Shown: positions 6,192-6,886 of the stretch, in pieces
Layout of the letters: every line of letters starts with the position of its first letter
Numbering within the stretch: the first letter of the stretch is position 1
Assembly: GCA_031270875.1 (NCBI GenBank)
Contig: JAISXC010000302.1
Coordinates: forward strand, 1 to 6,886
Reading direction: 5' to 3'
DNA length: 6,886 nucleotides
DNA from: Desulfovibrio sp.
GTDB lineage: Bacteria; Desulfobacterota; Desulfovibrionia; Desulfovibrionales; Desulfovibrionaceae
Program-made: the position numbers and the translations under genes
The notes under the pieces: model-generated
The model's database searches: none
Told to the model about the DNA's origin: nothing
What the model saw: the letters and a program-made list of their open reading frames with translations, nothing else

Positions 6192-6886
6192 GTGCCCCTG
6201 CTTGAAATCACCGGTCTGACGCAACGCTTCGGCGGTCTTCAGGCGCTCTCGAACTTTTCCTTCCGGATGGAGGAGCGTGAGCTTGTGGGGCTGATAGGTC
6301 CCAACGGCGCCGGCAAGACAACTGTTTTCAACATTGTTTCCGGTTTTTACAGACCCACGGAAGGGACTATTGTTTTTGACGGCAAGCGGCTCAACGGGAT
6401 CAAACCGCATCGCGTGACGGCCATGGGCATGGCCCGCACATTTCAGAATATTCGTCTCTGGAACGACCTGACGGTGTTGGACAACATACGCCTGGCCCGC
6501 TATGCGTGGCTCGGCTATGGTTTCTGGAGCGCCGTGCTGCGCACCAAAAGATACAGGAAGGCGGAAAAGACCGTTGAAACAAAGGCGCGCGAGGTGCTGG
6601 GAATGATGGATCTGGCGGAATACGCCGGGGAATTTCCCAAAAATCTGCCCTACGGCCTGCAACGCCGGGTGGAACTGGCGCGCGCCCTCGCCGGAAATCC
6701 CCGGCTGCTTCTGCTTGACGAGCCGGCGGCCGGCCTCAATTCCGCCGACGTGGAGGGGCTCATCCGTCACATCCGCTGGATTTATGACGAGTTCAAAATA
6801 TCCATCTGGATGATAGAGCATCAGATGAAAGTTGTCATGGCCCTGTGCCAGCGGCTGGCCGTCATGGATTTCGGCTGCACGATCGC
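6192..6886 (+). CDS. livG: Branched-chain amino acid type ABC transporter ATP-binding protein LivG, 3' end outside window
   Basis: This cytoplasmic ATPase subunit energises import by LivH/LivM, usually as a heterodimer with LivF. The frame opens at GTG and runs off the right edge without a stop; 231 codons are visible of about 255 expected. Motifs in order: Walker A GPNGAGKTT (36-44), Q-loop Gln85 in RTFQNIRLW, the family insert around 100-135, signature LPYGLQRRVELARAL (152-166), Walker B LLLLDE (172-177) with catalytic Glu177, D-loop AGLN, and switch His210 in IEHQM. The signature has Leu in place of the usual Gly/Gln/Asp (YGLQ versus YGQQ or YGDQ), and Gln follows the His-Met region where Asp is common. 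All catalytic residues are present, so it should be active. livF is expected next, outside the window. The GTG start and lack of a stop make it easy to miss in ORF scans. Confidence 0.95.
   Translation, partial: MPLLEITGLTQRFGGLQALSNFSFRMEERELVGLIGPNGAGKTTVFNIVSGFYRPTEGTIVFDGKRLNGIKPHRVTAMGMARTFQNIRLWNDLTVLDNIRLARYAWLGYGFWSAVLRTKRYRKAEKTVETKAREVLGMMDLAEYAGEFPKNLPYGLQRRVELARALAGNPRLLLLDEPAAGLNSADVEGLIRHIRWIYDEFKISIWMIEHQMKVVMALCQRLAVMDFGCTI

Noticed and set aside
3678..6821. A 1047-codon open frame on the minus strand across the liv operon
   Set aside because: All four liv genes share one reading frame, and this antisense frame uses exactly the same triplets. Its stops would need sense codons TTA, CTA or TCA, which are rare in GC-rich genes; it ends at the TCA serine codon at 3678. 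The translation is low-complexity (His, Gly, Gln and Asp rich) with no recognisable domain.

Overview
The window is one strand of ordinary, densely packed bacterial chromosome. It is GC-rich, with GC-ending codons, AAGGAG-type ribosome binding sites and two GTG starts. The multidomain hybrid kinase and the style of the Liv proteins recall Desulfovibrionaceae and related sulfate- or sulfite-reducing Desulfobacterota. That placement is inference from protein flavour and composition; no 16S or other marker gene is present.

Layout, all genes on the + strand: (1) bases 1-1598 hold the 3' end of a hybrid sensor histidine kinase: the last ATPase box, a degenerate receiver, an intact receiver and an Hpt domain. 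It is followed by a likely intrinsic terminator. (2) A single-gene unit, galE (UDP-glucose 4-epimerase), at 1739-2725, has its own candidate promoter overlapping that terminator. (3) An intergenic region at 2726-2921 carries a weak terminator candidate, a candidate promoter and a strong stem-loop in the presumed mRNA leader. (4) A branched-chain amino acid type (HAAT/Liv) ABC importer operon follows: periplasmic binding protein (2922-4094), permeases LivH (4164-5081) and LivM (5094-6170), and ATPase LivG (GTG at 6192, cut by the right edge). The second ATPase, LivF, would be expected just beyond the window.

The Liv proteins should act together. The exported binding protein captures an amino acid or similar small ligand, LivH and LivM form the membrane channel, and LivG with an unseen LivF powers import. 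A GC-rich stem-loop of 10 perfect base pairs lies between the binding-protein gene and livH. It could stabilise or partly insulate the upstream message so that the binding protein is made in excess. The kinase is transcriptionally separate, and nothing here ties it to transport or to galE.

I found no phage, IS, CRISPR, toxin-antitoxin, tRNA or rRNA signal, and no convincing new system. The items most worth a second look are non-coding: the leader and intergenic stem-loops, and a 21-bp imperfect direct repeat bracketing galE.
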